DNA from: Chersky-840 sp963810195 | Lineage (GTDB): Bacteria > Actinomycetota > Acidimicrobiia > Acidimicrobiales > UBA8190 | Assembly: GCA_963810195.1 (NCBI GenBank) | Contig: CAWEMO010000001.1 | Coordinates: forward strand, 124,001-188,000 | Direction of reading: 5' to 3' | DNA length: 64,000 bases | Part shown: piece by piece, positions 15,895 through 26,586 of the stretch | Layout: each line of letters starts with the position of its first letter | How positions within the stretch are numbered: position 1 is the first letter of the stretch | Made by a program: the position numbers and the translations under genes | Notes under the pieces: generated by a model | Database searches by the model: none | Told to the model about the DNA's origin: nothing | Seen by the model: the letters and a program-made list of their open reading frames with translations, nothing else

Positions 15895-16732
15895 GGGCGC
15901 GGTGGCGCTGCACGCGCCGAGACGGGTGGCGCTCGGATGGGCGTTCTTCGAGCGCCAGGCGAACCTGTGGAAGCGCTACTGGGCGTGGGAGGTCGTGTGG
16001 CTCGTGTACGGCGTGGTGAACACCCTGGCCATCACTTTCATCGCCAAGCAGGCCGGCCGCAGCGGTCTGGCGAGCGCGTCGGAGGTGCCCAAGCTGGTGT
16101 TGTTCCTGTTGATCGGGACGCTCACGTGGGCATACCTGTCGGCCGTGCTCGACGACATGAGCTTGGTGATCATGTGGGAGCGGTGGGAGGGAACCATCGA
16201 GCACACCTTCATGACGCCGGTGTCCAGAGTGGTGCACCTGGTCGGGATGTCGGTGTTCGGGGTGGTCCACGCCACGTTCCGAACGCTGCTCATCCTGGTG
16301 TGCGCGCTGCCGTTCTTCGACATCGCCTTCCCCCACGCGTCGTGGACTGCGGCGGCTGCGGTCGTCGCCGTCGGGAGCCTCAGCCTGGTCGGCCTCGGCA
16401 TCCTCACGGGGATCCTCCCCATGCTGTATCCCGAGCGCGGCGAGCAGATGTCCTTCATGGTCCAAGCCCTGGTCCTTCTGGTGTCCGGCGTCTACTACGG
16501 GATCGACGTCCTTCCGGGCTGGCTCCAGGCGTGCTCGCGGCTCGCCCCGACGACCTACATGCTGCGGGGCATCCGGTCCGCGGTCATCGACGGCGTGGGG
16601 GTCGGCGGCCAGCTCTCGACGCTCGCCATCCTCGGAGCGTTCGGGGCGGTGATGATCCCCGGTTCCCTCGCCGCGTTCGCCGGTGCCGAGCGGTGGGCTA
16701 AGAAGACCGGGCGCCTCAAGAGACTGGGCTGA
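15881..16732 (+). CDS. ABC-2 type exporter permease
   Basis: 283 residues with six hydrophobic segments, ending in AERWAKKTGRLKRLG. Typical ABC-2 features are WERWEGTIEHTFMTPVSR before the second segment and YGIDVLPGWLQ in the fifth/sixth region. The ATG at 15881 lies inside the ATPase gene (14-bp overlap) after GGAGGTGGAAG, a good binding site. Together the two proteins form a drug or lipid-like exporter; the substrate is unknown. A leader peptide upstream is compatible with induction by a ribosome-targeting compound, which is inference. Confidence 0.87.
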   Translation: MTTAEGAVALHAPRRVALGWAFFERQANLWKRYWAWEVVWLVYGVVNTLAITFIAKQAGRSGLASASEVPKLVLFLLIGTLTWAYLSAVLDDMSLVIMWERWEGTIEHTFMTPVSRVVHLVGMSVFGVVHATFRTLLILVCALPFFDIAFPHASWTAAAAVVAVGSLSLVGLGILTGILPMLYPERGEQMSFMVQALVLLVSGVYYGIDVLPGWLQACSRLAPTTYMLRGIRSAVIDGVGVGGQLSTLAILGAFGAVMIPGSLAAFAGAERWAKKTGRLKRLG

Positions 16733-16812
16733 CCCCCCGGAGCTGTGCGACGGCGCCACGGCGCTAGATTTTTCCCCAGCCCGCACCCCACAGCAGATCG
16801 AGAGGACCGAGC

Positions 16813-17295
16813 ATGACCGTCGTCGTCGGTGACCGCATCCCCGACGTCGAGCTGCGAGCCATGGTGGGTAAGACCCCCGAGCCCGTGCGCAGCCTCGACG
16901 TCCTCGGGAAAGGCAAGGTCGTGCTGTTCGCCGTGCCCGGCGCCTTCACGCCCACGTGCTCTGACTACCACCTGCCGGGCTTCGTCCTCCGGGCCGACGA
17001 GCTGCACGCCAAGAACGTCGACACCATCGCATGCGTGTCGGTCAACGACCCCTTCGTGATGGGCGCGTGGGGACAGGACCAGAAGGTGGGGGACAAGGTG
17101 CTGATGCTGGCGGACGGCAACGGCGAGTTCACGCGAGCCATGGGTCTCGAGGCCGACCTGAGCGGAGCGGGGCTCGGGACCCGCTCGCAGCGGTACGCGG
17201 CGGTGATCGAGGACGGCGTCGTGACGGCGCTGTTCGTCGAGCCCGAGCGCGGCTTGAACGTCAGCTCCGCCGAGTCCGTGCTGGGTGCGTTGTAG
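16813..17295 (+). CDS. Peroxiredoxin, Prx5/AhpE-like (redoxin family)
   Basis: 160 residues. Thioredoxin fold with the peroxidatic Cys in PGAFTPTCS (about residue 49) and the supporting Thr of the PxxxTxxC motif. VSVNDPFVMGAWG and LADGNGEFTRAMGLEADLSG are characteristic of Prx5-type enzymes that reduce H2O2 and alkyl hydroperoxides with glutathione/thioredoxin-like donors. There is no obvious resolving Cys. GAGAGGA lies just before the ATG. It ends at a shared terminator. Confidence 0.9.
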   Translation: MTVVVGDRIPDVELRAMVGKTPEPVRSLDVLGKGKVVLFAVPGAFTPTCSDYHLPGFVLRADELHAKNVDTIACVSVNDPFVMGAWGQDQKVGDKVLMLADGNGEFTRAMGLEADLSGAGLGTRSQRYAAVIEDGVVTALFVEPERGLNVSSAESVLGAL

Positions 17296-17308
17296 CGCCG
17301 CCCGGCCC

Positions 17309-17341
17309 GACCGGGTGGGTCCGGACCGGGCGGACCCGGTC
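17309..17341. terminator. Bidirectional hairpin between convergent genes
   Basis: GACCGGGT (17309-17316) and ACCCGGTC (17334-17341) form a perfect 8-bp stem between the peroxiredoxin stop and the stop of the leftward gene at 17340. No T-tract, as usual in this GC range. Confidence 0.5.
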
Positions 17342-17618
17342 AGATCTGGATGAGGCTGAGGAGCTCGGCCTTGCGGGCGTCGTAGGTCTCGAAGTCGATG
17401 ACATCGGCGTCGAAATCACGCTGCAGCTGCTCGATCCGCTCGAGGATGGCGCCGCTGTCGGTCTGGACCGCCCCGTCCCCGGCCGCCGCCGGGACGTCCG
17501 AGGCGTCGTCGGAGGTGGGATCGCTCTTGCGTTGGCGGCGGTCCCGCTTTTCGGCTGCCCGGGAACGCTTGTCGATGTCGCGCTGGCGCTTCGACGCGCT
17601 GCTGCGTTGCGCAGCCAC
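17340..17618 (-). CDS. Small basic protein with a SHOCT-like C-terminal motif
   Basis: 92 residues from a GTG. The N-terminal 30 residues are very basic (KRQRDIDKRSRAAEKRDRRQ), a central acidic/Ala linker follows, and the last 35 (ILERIEQLQRDFDADVIDF then YDARKAELLSLIQI) resemble SHOCT, a short oligomerisation helix pair. It starts 3 bp after the S18 gene, so the two share an mRNA. The basic tail suggests nucleic-acid or ribosome contact, but this is inference. Confidence 0.65.
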   Translation of the reverse strand: MAAQRSSASKRQRDIDKRSRAAEKRDRRQRKSDPTSDDASDVPAAAGDGAVQTDSGAILERIEQLQRDFDADVIDFETYDARKAELLSLIQI

Positions 17619-17621
17619 GGC

Positions 17622-18131
17622 TCAGGACGCCGGCTCGACGACGGCGTCGTCGCGCATCGCGACGGCCGAGTCGTCATCGGCGGCCGGGCCCGGGACCTCG
17701 AGCGAGGCATCGTCGGCCGGCACGGCCGCGGTGTCGTCGGCTTCGGCGGCCGGCGTGGCCCGCTCGGGACGGGGCCCGTCGGGACGGGGCCCGTCGGGAC
17801 GGTCGGGACGCCCTCCACCGGGCCCACCCCGGCGACGGCCGCCCTTGTCGCCGGCGAGGGTCCGCACCACGTAGGGCAGGAGGGCCATCTCCCGGGCGTT
17901 CTTGATGGCGAGCGCCACGGCGGCCTGGTGCTGGGTGCACGTGCCCGTGCTGCTGCGCGACTTGATCTTGCCGCGTTCGCTCATGAACCGGCGCAGGAGG
18001 CTGCTGTCCTTGTAGTCGACGTGGACGACCCGGTCCTTGCACAGCATGCAGACCTTGGGACGTCCGCGCCGGATCCGGCTCTTGGCGTCGGTCGGTCGCG
18101 GGCGGGACCGCTGCTTTCGGGAAGATGGCAT
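17622..18131 (-). CDS. rpsR: Ribosomal protein bS18, zinc (C+) form with long C-terminal tail
   Basis: 169 residues, about twice the usual length. The S18 core (about 18-90) has KVCMLCKDRVVHVDYKD, LLRRFMSERGKIKSR, TGTCTQHQAAVALAIKNARE and LLPYV. The CxxC plus CTQH set marks the zinc-binding C+ paralogue. After the core come a Gly/Arg/Pro repeat (RPDGPRPDGPRPERA, built on a DNA tandem repeat near 17757-17800) and an acidic Ala/Asp tail. ATG 18131 has AGGAG about 8 nt upstream. It is not in the usual rpsF-ssb-rplI setting, as expected for a second S18 gene, and is followed by the SHOCT-like gene. Confidence 0.9.
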   Translation of the reverse strand: MPSSRKQRSRPRPTDAKSRIRRGRPKVCMLCKDRVVHVDYKDSSLLRRFMSERGKIKSRSSTGTCTQHQAAVALAIKNAREMALLPYVVRTLAGDKGGRRRGGPGGGRPDRPDGPRPDGPRPERATPAAEADDTAAVPADDASLEVPGPAADDDSAVAMRDDAVVEPAS

Positions 18132-18290
18132 ATCCGGTTCTCCTGGAGCGTCGCGCACATGACTTCAGGAGTCCGAAGGGCCGGGATCGGAAACCGAGGA
18201 TCAGGGTAGGCGCGAGCGGCAAACCCAATCCGGGCCACTCTAGCTGCTGCGGACTTTGGGCGTCCACCCGGCCGGTAGCCTGGTCAGGCC

Positions 18291-20153
<1,863 letters not shown>

Positions 20154-20283
20154 GCCGACGGGGCGTGAGGCTGCCGCACCCGTCGTCCCAAATATTGACG
20201 ATGCCCAAACGGGGTTGCGTGGGAGCATCATTGATGAAGGTGAGGTAGTTGAGGACCTTGACAGGTCCACATGAGGGGGGCTC

Positions 20284-20505
20284 ATGACCGGTTCCGGTCT
20301 GGGTGATCGTCGGTACAGGGCATCGGCGCCGTCCCTGACGCACGAGTGCCGACTGTGCTGGAGGACCGTGGTCCTCGAACCCCAAGACGTCGAGGTGACG
20401 GCGCAGCACGTCTACGTCCGGTGCCCGAAGTGCCGGGGATCGTTCCCGATCCGCCACAGCGACATGGACGCCTTCCTCGGGCTCGAGGAGCCGGCCGCCA
20501 GCTGA
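20284..20505 (+). CDS. Small zinc-ribbon protein
   Basis: 73 residues. Two Cys pairs, ECRLCWRTV (about 21-28) and VRCPKCRGSF (about 45-54), make a single zinc ribbon. The C-terminal part (FPIRHSDMDAFLGL) is typical of small actinobacterial zinc-ribbon proteins of unknown role. GAGGGGGG lies just before the ATG. It is 130 bp downstream of typA and convergent with the cyclase gene; no regulatory partner is evident. Confidence 0.75.
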   Translation: MTGSGLGDRRYRASAPSLTHECRLCWRTVVLEPQDVEVTAQHVYVRCPKCRGSFPIRHSDMDAFLGLEEPAAS

Positions 20506-20536
20506 CGGTCACCTCCGGGCCGAGGGCCCGGGGGAC

Positions 20537-23500
20537 TCAGCGCAGCCCGAGGAGCAGGCCCGGCACGGCGAGCGTCGACGCGCTCTTCTCCAGGGTGTCG
20601 AGAGCGATGGCGTCGCCCCGCACCGCCCGTGACCTCACCACGATCGCCTCGCCGATGCTCGTGGCAGGGGCCGGTGCGCGTCCCGGACCGAACGCCTCGC
20701 CGGTGATCTCGGCCCCCAGCGCGCCGGCCGCCGCGGCCGTCGGAGGTGCGTCGAGGGCCCGGGCCGCCGCCGCGGCGCGCTCGACCCACGGGAGCGCCTC
20801 GGCCCCCCGGCCCACCAGGACGAGCGCGAGCGCGTTGAGGATGCCGGCCAGGTCGCCGAAGGGCCCGAGGCCCGGGTGATCGGCGGTGTCGAAATACGCC
20901 AACGCCTCCTCGACGCGCCCGCTCAGGGTGAGCTCCGCTTCGACGACGAGGCGCGCCATCCCCACCACCGGATCGGGCGTGGGTGCGGGAGGCAGCGGCG
21001 GAGCGGCGTCGGTTGCGCCCCGGGCGACGCTCACGGCGAAGACGGCCGCCCACCCCAGCCAGGGGAAGTGGTCGTGGTCGAGAATGCCACCGAGGCGCTG
21101 CAGCACCGCGGCGTGGTGGGCGGCTTCGTCGAAGCGCCCCGAGAAGCGAGCCATGACGGCCAGCAGGCTCCGTCCGTGGACGGCCATGTCGAGCGCGCCG
21201 AGCTCCTCGGCCAGCTCCGCCAGACGGCGGGCGAAGCCCTCGGCCTCGGCGGTGTCGTGGGCCGTGCCCCACAGCGAACGGATGAAGTGGTGCCACGCCA
21301 GGGTGGTGAGCGTCCCCAGTTGCCGCGACCGGTCCCCCGTCTCGTCGGCGAATTCCAGCGCCTCGGCGAGCCATTCGGGCACGCGCCGGTCCGTCGGCCT
21401 GGCCAGGCACAAGAACGAGGACGTCGCAATCCGGCCCGCCCGGTCTTCGGTCCGCTCGAAGAGCGCGAGCCCGAGCTCGAGCTCCCGGGCCGCCTCCTCC
21501 ATCCGGCTCAGGTTGAAGCACGAGACGCCCATGTTGGCGTGCGCCCACGCCTCTTTGTCGGTCTTGCCCAGTGCGTGCCAGCGCGCCGTGACGGTCTCGA
21601 GCTGTGCCAGCGCGGAGGCCGGGTCGGTGAACACCTTGGCGTTGGCCGCGGTGTGGTCCCGCTCGACGGCGACGGTGGGGTCGTCGGGATCGTCCTCGAC
21701 CATCGCCAGCGTCGCCAACGCCTCTTGCTCCTTGCCGCACAGGGCCTGCACCTTGGCCAGGTCCAACAGGGCCGAGGACCGCCGGCACCCGAGGGCGACG
21801 GCCCGTTCGAGCATCCGCAGCGCGTCGATGTGGCGCGCCGCCAGGAAGAGGTCCTGGCCCACCCGGGCCAGCGCCTCGGCCGCCTCTTCGGCCACCGACG
21901 TGTCATCGGCGAGGTAGCGCGCGGCGCGCTCGAGATGCCGGGCGCGCTCCTCGGGCTCCTCCACGATCGGTGCGGCGCGGCGGTGGAGCTCGCCGCGGAG
22001 GTGGCGCGGCAACGTCTCATAGGCGACCTCGCGCAGCAGCGAGTCCACGGTGTCGTATCGGCCCCCCTCGGCGTGCCGCATGAGCCCGCTCTCGACCAGG
22101 GACTGCAGGGCACCCGACGCGTCCGGCAGCCCCAGGGCGGCGAGGTGCTCGGCCGTCGCCCCGCCCATGACCGCGGCGTGCTGCAGGGCCAGCTTCTGCT
22201 CGGGCTCGAGCGCGTCGAGGCGGGCCGCCAATAGCGCCTGCAACGTGGCGGGGATGGCACCGTGGGCGGGGAGCCGGTAGCGGTCGCCGTCGTCGACGAG
22301 CAGGCCCTGGGCGCGGGCCATCGACACCAGCTCGCGCAGGTAGAGGGGGTTCCCGCCGGCCCGTTCGACGAGAAAGTCGGCGGCTTCGGGGGCGAGCGGC
22401 TTCTCGCACACGAACCCTTCCGCCAGCGCCACGGCGTCGGGCCGGCTGAGCGGTCCCAGGCGGATCGTGGTGGCGGCGGGGAAGGCATTGAGCCACTCGC
22501 CGGGCTCGGTACGGCCCGCCAGCACCGTGAGCAGGGGGACGTCGTTGAGCCGGCCCGACAGCTCGCCGAGCACCTTCAACATCTGGTCGCCGCTGCGGTG
22601 CATGTCGTCGATGAGGATCAGAAGCGGCCGGTCGGTGCCCTTCTGCTGGAGGAGCCGGCCGAGCGCCCACAGCTGTTCCTGGTGCATGGCGGCGGGGTCG
22701 ATCGACTGCAGCGAACGGTCCATCGTGCCGGCGAGCGACCTGACCCGGGCGGTCACGTCCGGGTCGGCGACGGGGCCGAGCTGGCCGATCACGTCGGCGG
22801 CCACCCGTGACCCGCCCAGGGGGCCGTAGGCGGGGTACGTCGACCGGACCACGGTGCCGTTCGTCTCCGCCAGCCGGGCCAGCTCGGCTGTCAGCCTGGT
22901 CTTGCCCGACCCGGCGTCGCCGCACACCACGACGACCTGGGGTTGGCGGTCGCGACCGACACGGCGCCACTGGGCCTCGAGGAAGGCGAGCTCGTCGTCG
23001 CGGCCCACGAGCGGTGGTGACGGCGAGCCCGGCTGGAGGTCGACGGGCTGGAGCGACACCGCCTCCCACACCTCGACCGGCTCCTGCTTGCCCTTGAGCA
23101 GGACCGGCTGACGTGCCCGGAACGCGATCCGTCCGCCCGTCAGCTCGGTCGTGAGACGACCGCACAGCACCTCGCCGGGCCCCGCCGCCTTTTCGAGGCG
23201 GGCCGCCACGTTGACCGTGTCGCCGATGACGGTGACGTCTCCGCCTGCGCCCACCGCCTTCGCCATCACCTCGCCCGAGTTCACGCCGATGGAGAAGACG
23301 AGGTCCCCCCCGAGGTGCCGCATCGCCATGGCGGCCGCGACCGCGCGTTCGGCGTCGTCGTCGTGGGCGAGCGGGACCCCGAACACCGCCATCACCGAGT
23401 CGCCCATGTACTTGTCGACCGTGCCGCCGTGCTGCGCCACGATGTCGCCGAGCTCGCGGAAGGCGGTGTCGACCAGCCGCGCCACGACCTCGGGGTCGGT

Positions 23501-23755
23501 CCGCTCGGCGAGGGACGTGAATCCCACGACATCGGCGAAGAGGACGGTGGCCAGCTTGCGCTCTTCCACCGCGGTGGTCGCGGCGCGCGGGGCCGTGCCG
23601 TTGAGGCCCGCTCCGCAGCGTCCGCAGAAGCGCTGCCCGTCGGTGACCGCCGCCCCGCACGACGGGCACCCGTCGACAGGGAGCTCGGCCCCACAGCGCC
23701 CGCAGAACCGGTACCCGTCGGGGTTGGGGGCGTCGCACGCTGGACAGAGGTCCAC
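20537..23755 (-). CDS. Zinc-ribbon / class III adenylate cyclase / AAA ATPase regulator
   Basis: 1072 residues from GTG 23755. Two zinc ribbons (CPACDAPNPDGYRFCGRCG and CPSCGAAVTDGQRFCGRCG, about 4-48) precede a class III cyclase domain (about 65-235) with metal Asp in VLFADVVGFTSLAE and KYMGDSVMAVFG, and the Asn/Arg pair in DTVNVAARLE. Next is a STAND-like ATPase (Walker A GDAGSGKTRL, Walker B LLILIDDMHRSG), then about 500 residues of TPR-like helices. The catalytic residues look intact, so it probably makes cAMP in response to a ligand sensed by the ATPase/TPR part. Such multidomain cyclases are abundant in Mycobacterium and relatives. The longer frame to 23902 adds only Arg-rich sequence and is rejected. 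Confidence 0.88.
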   Translation of the reverse strand: MDLCPACDAPNPDGYRFCGRCGAELPVDGCPSCGAAVTDGQRFCGRCGAGLNGTAPRAATTAVEERKLATVLFADVVGFTSLAERTDPEVVARLVDTAFRELGDIVAQHGGTVDKYMGDSVMAVFGVPLAHDDDAERAVAAAMAMRHLGGDLVFSIGVNSGEVMAKAVGAGGDVTVIGDTVNVAARLEKAAGPGEVLCGRLTTELTGGRIAFRARQPVLLKGKQEPVEVWEAVSLQPVDLQPGSPSPPLVGRDDELAFLEAQWRRVGRDRQPQVVVVCGDAGSGKTRLTAELARLAETNGTVVRSTYPAYGPLGGSRVAADVIGQLGPVADPDVTARVRSLAGTMDRSLQSIDPAAMHQEQLWALGRLLQQKGTDRPLLILIDDMHRSGDQMLKVLGELSGRLNDVPLLTVLAGRTEPGEWLNAFPAATTIRLGPLSRPDAVALAEGFVCEKPLAPEAADFLVERAGGNPLYLRELVSMARAQGLLVDDGDRYRLPAHGAIPATLQALLAARLDALEPEQKLALQHAAVMGGATAEHLAALGLPDASGALQSLVESGLMRHAEGGRYDTVDSLLREVAYETLPRHLRGELHRRAAPIVEEPEERARHLERAARYLADDTSVAEEAAEALARVGQDLFLAARHIDALRMLERAVALGCRRSSALLDLAKVQALCGKEQEALATLAMVEDDPDDPTVAVERDHTAANAKVFTDPASALAQLETVTARWHALGKTDKEAWAHANMGVSCFNLSRMEEAARELELGLALFERTEDRAGRIATSSFLCLARPTDRRVPEWLAEALEFADETGDRSRQLGTLTTLAWHHFIRSLWGTAHDTAEAEGFARRLAELAEELGALDMAVHGRSLLAVMARFSGRFDEAAHHAAVLQRLGGILDHDHFPWLGWAAVFAVSVARGATDAAPPLPPAPTPDPVVGMARLVVEAELTLSGRVEEALAYFDTADHPGLGPFGDLAGILNALALVLVGRGAEALPWVERAAAAARALDAPPTAAAAGALGAEITGEAFGPGRAPAPATSIGEAIVVRSRAVRGDAIALDTLEKSASTLAVPGLLLGLR

Positions 23756-23811
23756 GTGCTCACGGTACCCCGGCCGGGCTCGCCCCGATGCCGCCGGGGC
23801 GGGCCCCGGGG

Positions 23812-24183
23812 CTACTCCGGGGAGTGGCAGACGGCTTCGACGTTGTTCCCGTCGGGGTCGCGCACGAAGGCGCCGTAGTAGTCCGGGTGGTACTCGGGCC
23901 ACAGCCGGGGCTCGTGCAGCACCTCGGCACCGGCCCGGCGCGCCGCGTCGAAGAACGCCCGCACCGCGGCGCGGTCCGCGGCCCGGAAGGCGATGTGGAC
24001 CTCCCGGTTCGGGACGTCACCGTCGAGCGGGCCGAGCCAGAACGACGGCTTGCCCGCCACCCCGTACCCGATCACCGGACCGAACTCCATGACGCGCCCG
24101 CCCCCCAGCGCGCCCAACGCGGCGTCGTAGAAGGCTGCGCTCGACGGCATGTCGGAGCACTGGATCGAGAGATGGTCGAGCAC
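23812..24183 (-). CDS. VOC-superfamily (glyoxalase-like) protein
   Basis: 123 residues from GTG 24183. One VOC module: LDHLSIQCSDMPSSAAFYD at the start, VHIAFRAADRAAV in the middle, and DPDGNNVEAVCHS at the end. His in the first strand, and Glu in the last strand, are typical metal ligands. Function could be a dioxygenase-like or resistance protein; it cannot be assigned. It lies 56 bp after the cyclase gene start on the same strand and upstream of it. Confidence 0.85.
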   Translation of the reverse strand: MLDHLSIQCSDMPSSAAFYDAALGALGGGRVMEFGPVIGYGVAGKPSFWLGPLDGDVPNREVHIAFRAADRAAVRAFFDAARRAGAEVLHEPRLWPEYHPDYYGAFVRDPDGNNVEAVCHSPE

Positions 24184-24429
24184 GTGCTGATCCTCCAAAC
24201 GGGCCCGCAGGCCGACGGGGGCCGCCGCCAGTGCGACCCCGGGGGGGCCGAAGGTCACACGGAGCGGCAACCCACCGAGCCGGATTTACCCAGCCCTGCC
24301 GGTGGGGTGCTCGAACGCGTTCGCCTGTCACCAGGCGACACCCACCGCCCACACCTTCGCCCGTCGGGCCTGGGGAGTACAAGCGGAAAACCTGGGGATT
24401 CTCGAGGGGCGGGTCCCGGTCGGCGCCGG
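24184..24429. other. Intergenic region with palindrome, hairpin and phased CTGGGGA sites
   Basis: No ORF. It holds a 12-bp palindrome CGAACGCGTTCG (24312-24323), a hairpin TCGCCTG-TCAC-CAGGCGA (24321-24338), and two CTGGGGA sites 22 bp apart (24370 and 24392), all 5' of the leftward VOC gene. Confidence 0.6.
24370..24398. repeat. Phased CTGGGGA element, two sites
   Basis: CTGGGGA starts at 24370 and 24392, exactly 22 bp apart. The second has the context AAAACCTGGGGATTCTC, matching the sites at 2939 and 44442. Confidence 0.6.
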
Positions 24430-25596
24430 TCAGTGCGTGCCGGCCAGGGCGAGCACCCCGAGGGCACCCCCCATGGCCAACGGCGCCGCGACCAGCCCGA
24501 GCCGGCTCGCCCTGGCGATCGACGGGGACGCGCCCGCGTTCGCCGCCGCCCGCAGCCACAGGATCCAGGCCAGGGACCCCGTCACGAACAGGTTGGGGCC
24601 GATGTCGAGCCCGACCAGGAGGGCGAAGGGCCGGTGCGGGACCCGCGCCGCCAGCAGCGACGCGGCGGGGAGGTTGTTCACCACCACGCTGGCCACGGCG
24701 GCCACGGCGGCGGTGGCCCACGAGTCGAGGTGACCGAGCGCGGCGCTGGGCCCGGACCAGGCCCGGCCCAGGGTGCCGAGGGCGACGGCGATACCGAAGA
24801 GCCCGACGAGCAGCGGCAGCCCGAGGATCCCCAGCACCCTGGCCCACGACAGCCGGCCCGAGACCACCCCGGCGCCCGCGGCCACCATCCCCACCGCCAC
24901 CACGGGCAGCGCCGGGGAGCGCAGGGTCAGCACCAGGGCGGTCACCGCCGCCACCGACACCGTCGCCACCCCGAACCCGGGTCGGGCGCGGAGCCCGGCG
25001 ACCTCGCGGGCGGGCGCGGGCCCCGGCGCAGCCCGCAACGAGCGGCGCTCGGCGACCGCCACCACGCCCGCGGTGACGAGGACCGACACGAGCCAGGCGG
25101 GCGCCACCTCGCCCAGGAACCGGGCACCCGACAGATGCAGGTGGCCCAGGACGATGAGGTTGGTGAGGTTGGAGCCCGGCAGCAGCAGCGAGGCCGCGTT
25201 CGACAGGAGCAGGCAGCCGTAGAGCAATGGGGCCTCGCCCTCGCCGCGGCTGCGCGCCGCGTAGACCAGGACCGGGGTGAGGAACGCCACCGAGGTGTCG
25301 AGGTTCAACAGGCTCGTGACGCCGGCCACCAATGCCACCGCGCCCGTGAAGAGCACCACGCCGCTGTCGGACACCCGGGCCAGGGCACGGCCCGCGGCGG
25401 CGTAGAGCCCGCCCTCGTCGGCCACGAGACCGACGAGGAGCAGGCCCGACACGAGGACGAACGGCGGCCAGTCCTGGGAGGCCGCCGAGCCGGCGCCGGC
25501 GCCGTCCAGCGCGGCCGCGAGCGTGAGCCCGAGGACGCCCGCGCCGGCCAGCGTCCACGTGCCGGCGCCGCCGCCCGCGAATCCGGTCTCGCTCAG
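24430..25596 (-). CDS. ArsB/NhaD-type ion transporter superfamily permease
   Basis: About 388 residues with ten to eleven membrane segments. The helical-hairpin motifs SLLNLDTSVAFLTPVL and NAASLLLPGSNLTNLIVL, and the second-half VVVNNLPAASLLAARV, match the ArsB/CitM superfamily, in which they hold the ion and substrate sites. Arsenite, citrate or another anion is possible. No ATG/GTG/TTG is in frame near the expected start. CTG at 25596 follows GGGGAGGG at a good distance, so I propose a CTG start; this is uncertain. It lies downstream of the DODA gene on the same strand. Confidence 0.75.
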   Translation of the reverse strand: MSETGFAGGGAGTWTLAGAGVLGLTLAAALDGAGAGSAASQDWPPFVLVSGLLLVGLVADEGGLYAAAGRALARVSDSGVVLFTGAVALVAGVTSLLNLDTSVAFLTPVLVYAARSRGEGEAPLLYGCLLLSNAASLLLPGSNLTNLIVLGHLHLSGARFLGEVAPAWLVSVLVTAGVVAVAERRSLRAAPGPAPAREVAGLRARPGFGVATVSVAAVTALVLTLRSPALPVVAVGMVAAGAGVVSGRLSWARVLGILGLPLLVGLFGIAVALGTLGRAWSGPSAALGHLDSWATAAVAAVASVVVNNLPAASLLAARVPHRPFALLVGLDIGPNLFVTGSLAWILWLRAAANAGASPSIARASRLGLVAAPLAMGGALGVLALAGTH

Positions 25597-25637
25597 GCTC
25601 GTTCCCTCCCCGTTCGGGCCCGCAGCCGTCGCCGCGC

Positions 25638-26495
25638 TCAGAGGTTCGTGGAGTCCGGCGCCACGTCGGGGAGCGGGGGGGCGCCGCGTGTCTCGGGGTC
25701 CTCGACCGCCGGTCCGAAGCCGAGCGTGTAGGAGGTCATCGACAGCGACCCGTAGGCGTATCCCTCGACCAATACGTCGGCGCCGACGCCGGCGGCGTCG
25801 GCGAGCCCCGCCAGGTACAGCAGGGGGATGAAGTGGTCCGGGGTCGGGACCGCCAGCCGGAAGTCCCCGTGTCGCGCCGCCTCGACCATCGTCCCCGGCG
25901 ACGTGGTCATGGTGACCCGTGCGTCCTCGTCGAAGCGCCGCGCCCAGTCGGTGCCCGAGTCGGGCTGTCGCGGGTCCATGAGCCCGAGATTGTGGACCAC
26001 GTTGCCGCTGCCGACGACGAGCACCCCGTCCTGGCGCAGCGGTGCCAGACGGGCACCGAGCTCGAAGTGGTACGCCAGGGGCTTCGACGCGTTGATCGCC
26101 AGTTGGACGACGGGGATGTCGGCGTCGGGGAAGGCGTGCACGAGCACCGACCACGTGCCGTGATCGATGCCCCAGCTGTCGTGGTCGAGGCCCACCCACA
26201 GCGGATGGGCGAGCTCGGTGACCTGCTGCGCCAGCGCGGGGTCGCCGGCGGCGGGGTACGTCACGGCGAAGAGCTCGTCGGGGAAGCCGTAGAAGTCGTG
26301 GATCGTGCGCGGCCTGGCCATGGCGGTGACGGCCGAGGCGTTGATGTACCAGTGAGCGGACACGACGAGGATCGCCCGGGGACGCGGGACCTGCTCGCCG
26401 AAGGCCCGCCAGGCCTCGGTGTATCGGTTGTGCTCGAGCGCGTTCATGGGGCTTCCGTGCCCGAAGAACGCCGCCGGCATGACTCCGCCGGTCAC
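25638..26495 (-). CDS. DODA-type extradiol dioxygenase (YgiD-like)
   Basis: 285 residues. Class III extradiol ring-cleavage fold with conserved metal and catalytic His in FFGHGSPMNAL, LVVSAHWYINAS, WGIDHGTWSVLVHAFPDAD and VVGSGNVVHNLG. Family members open catechol-type rings such as DOPA using a divalent metal. Start is GTG 26495 or ATG 26480; the shorter form begins MPAAFFGHGSP, close to the E. coli protein. The region 26496-26586 separates it from a divergent amidase. Confidence 0.9.
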   Translation of the reverse strand: MTGGVMPAAFFGHGSPMNALEHNRYTEAWRAFGEQVPRPRAILVVSAHWYINASAVTAMARPRTIHDFYGFPDELFAVTYPAAGDPALAQQVTELAHPLWVGLDHDSWGIDHGTWSVLVHAFPDADIPVVQLAINASKPLAYHFELGARLAPLRQDGVLVVGSGNVVHNLGLMDPRQPDSGTDWARRFDEDARVTMTTSPGTMVEAARHGDFRLAVPTPDHFIPLLYLAGLADAAGVGADVLVEGYAYGSLSMTSYTLGFGPAVEDPETRGAPPLPDVAPDSTNL

Positions 26496-26586
26496 TTCTC
26501 GACACCGTCACACGGCACGGTGCCACCCTAGGTCTTCGCCGGGGACCGTCCCGGCGGTCCGGCGCGCCCACCGGTAGGTTGGCGGT

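Noticed and set aside
24312..24323. LexA (SOS) box CGAACGCGTTCG
   Set aside because: The half-sites are 2 bp apart; actinobacterial LexA sites need GAAC-N4-GTTC. The adjacent genes are not SOS genes.
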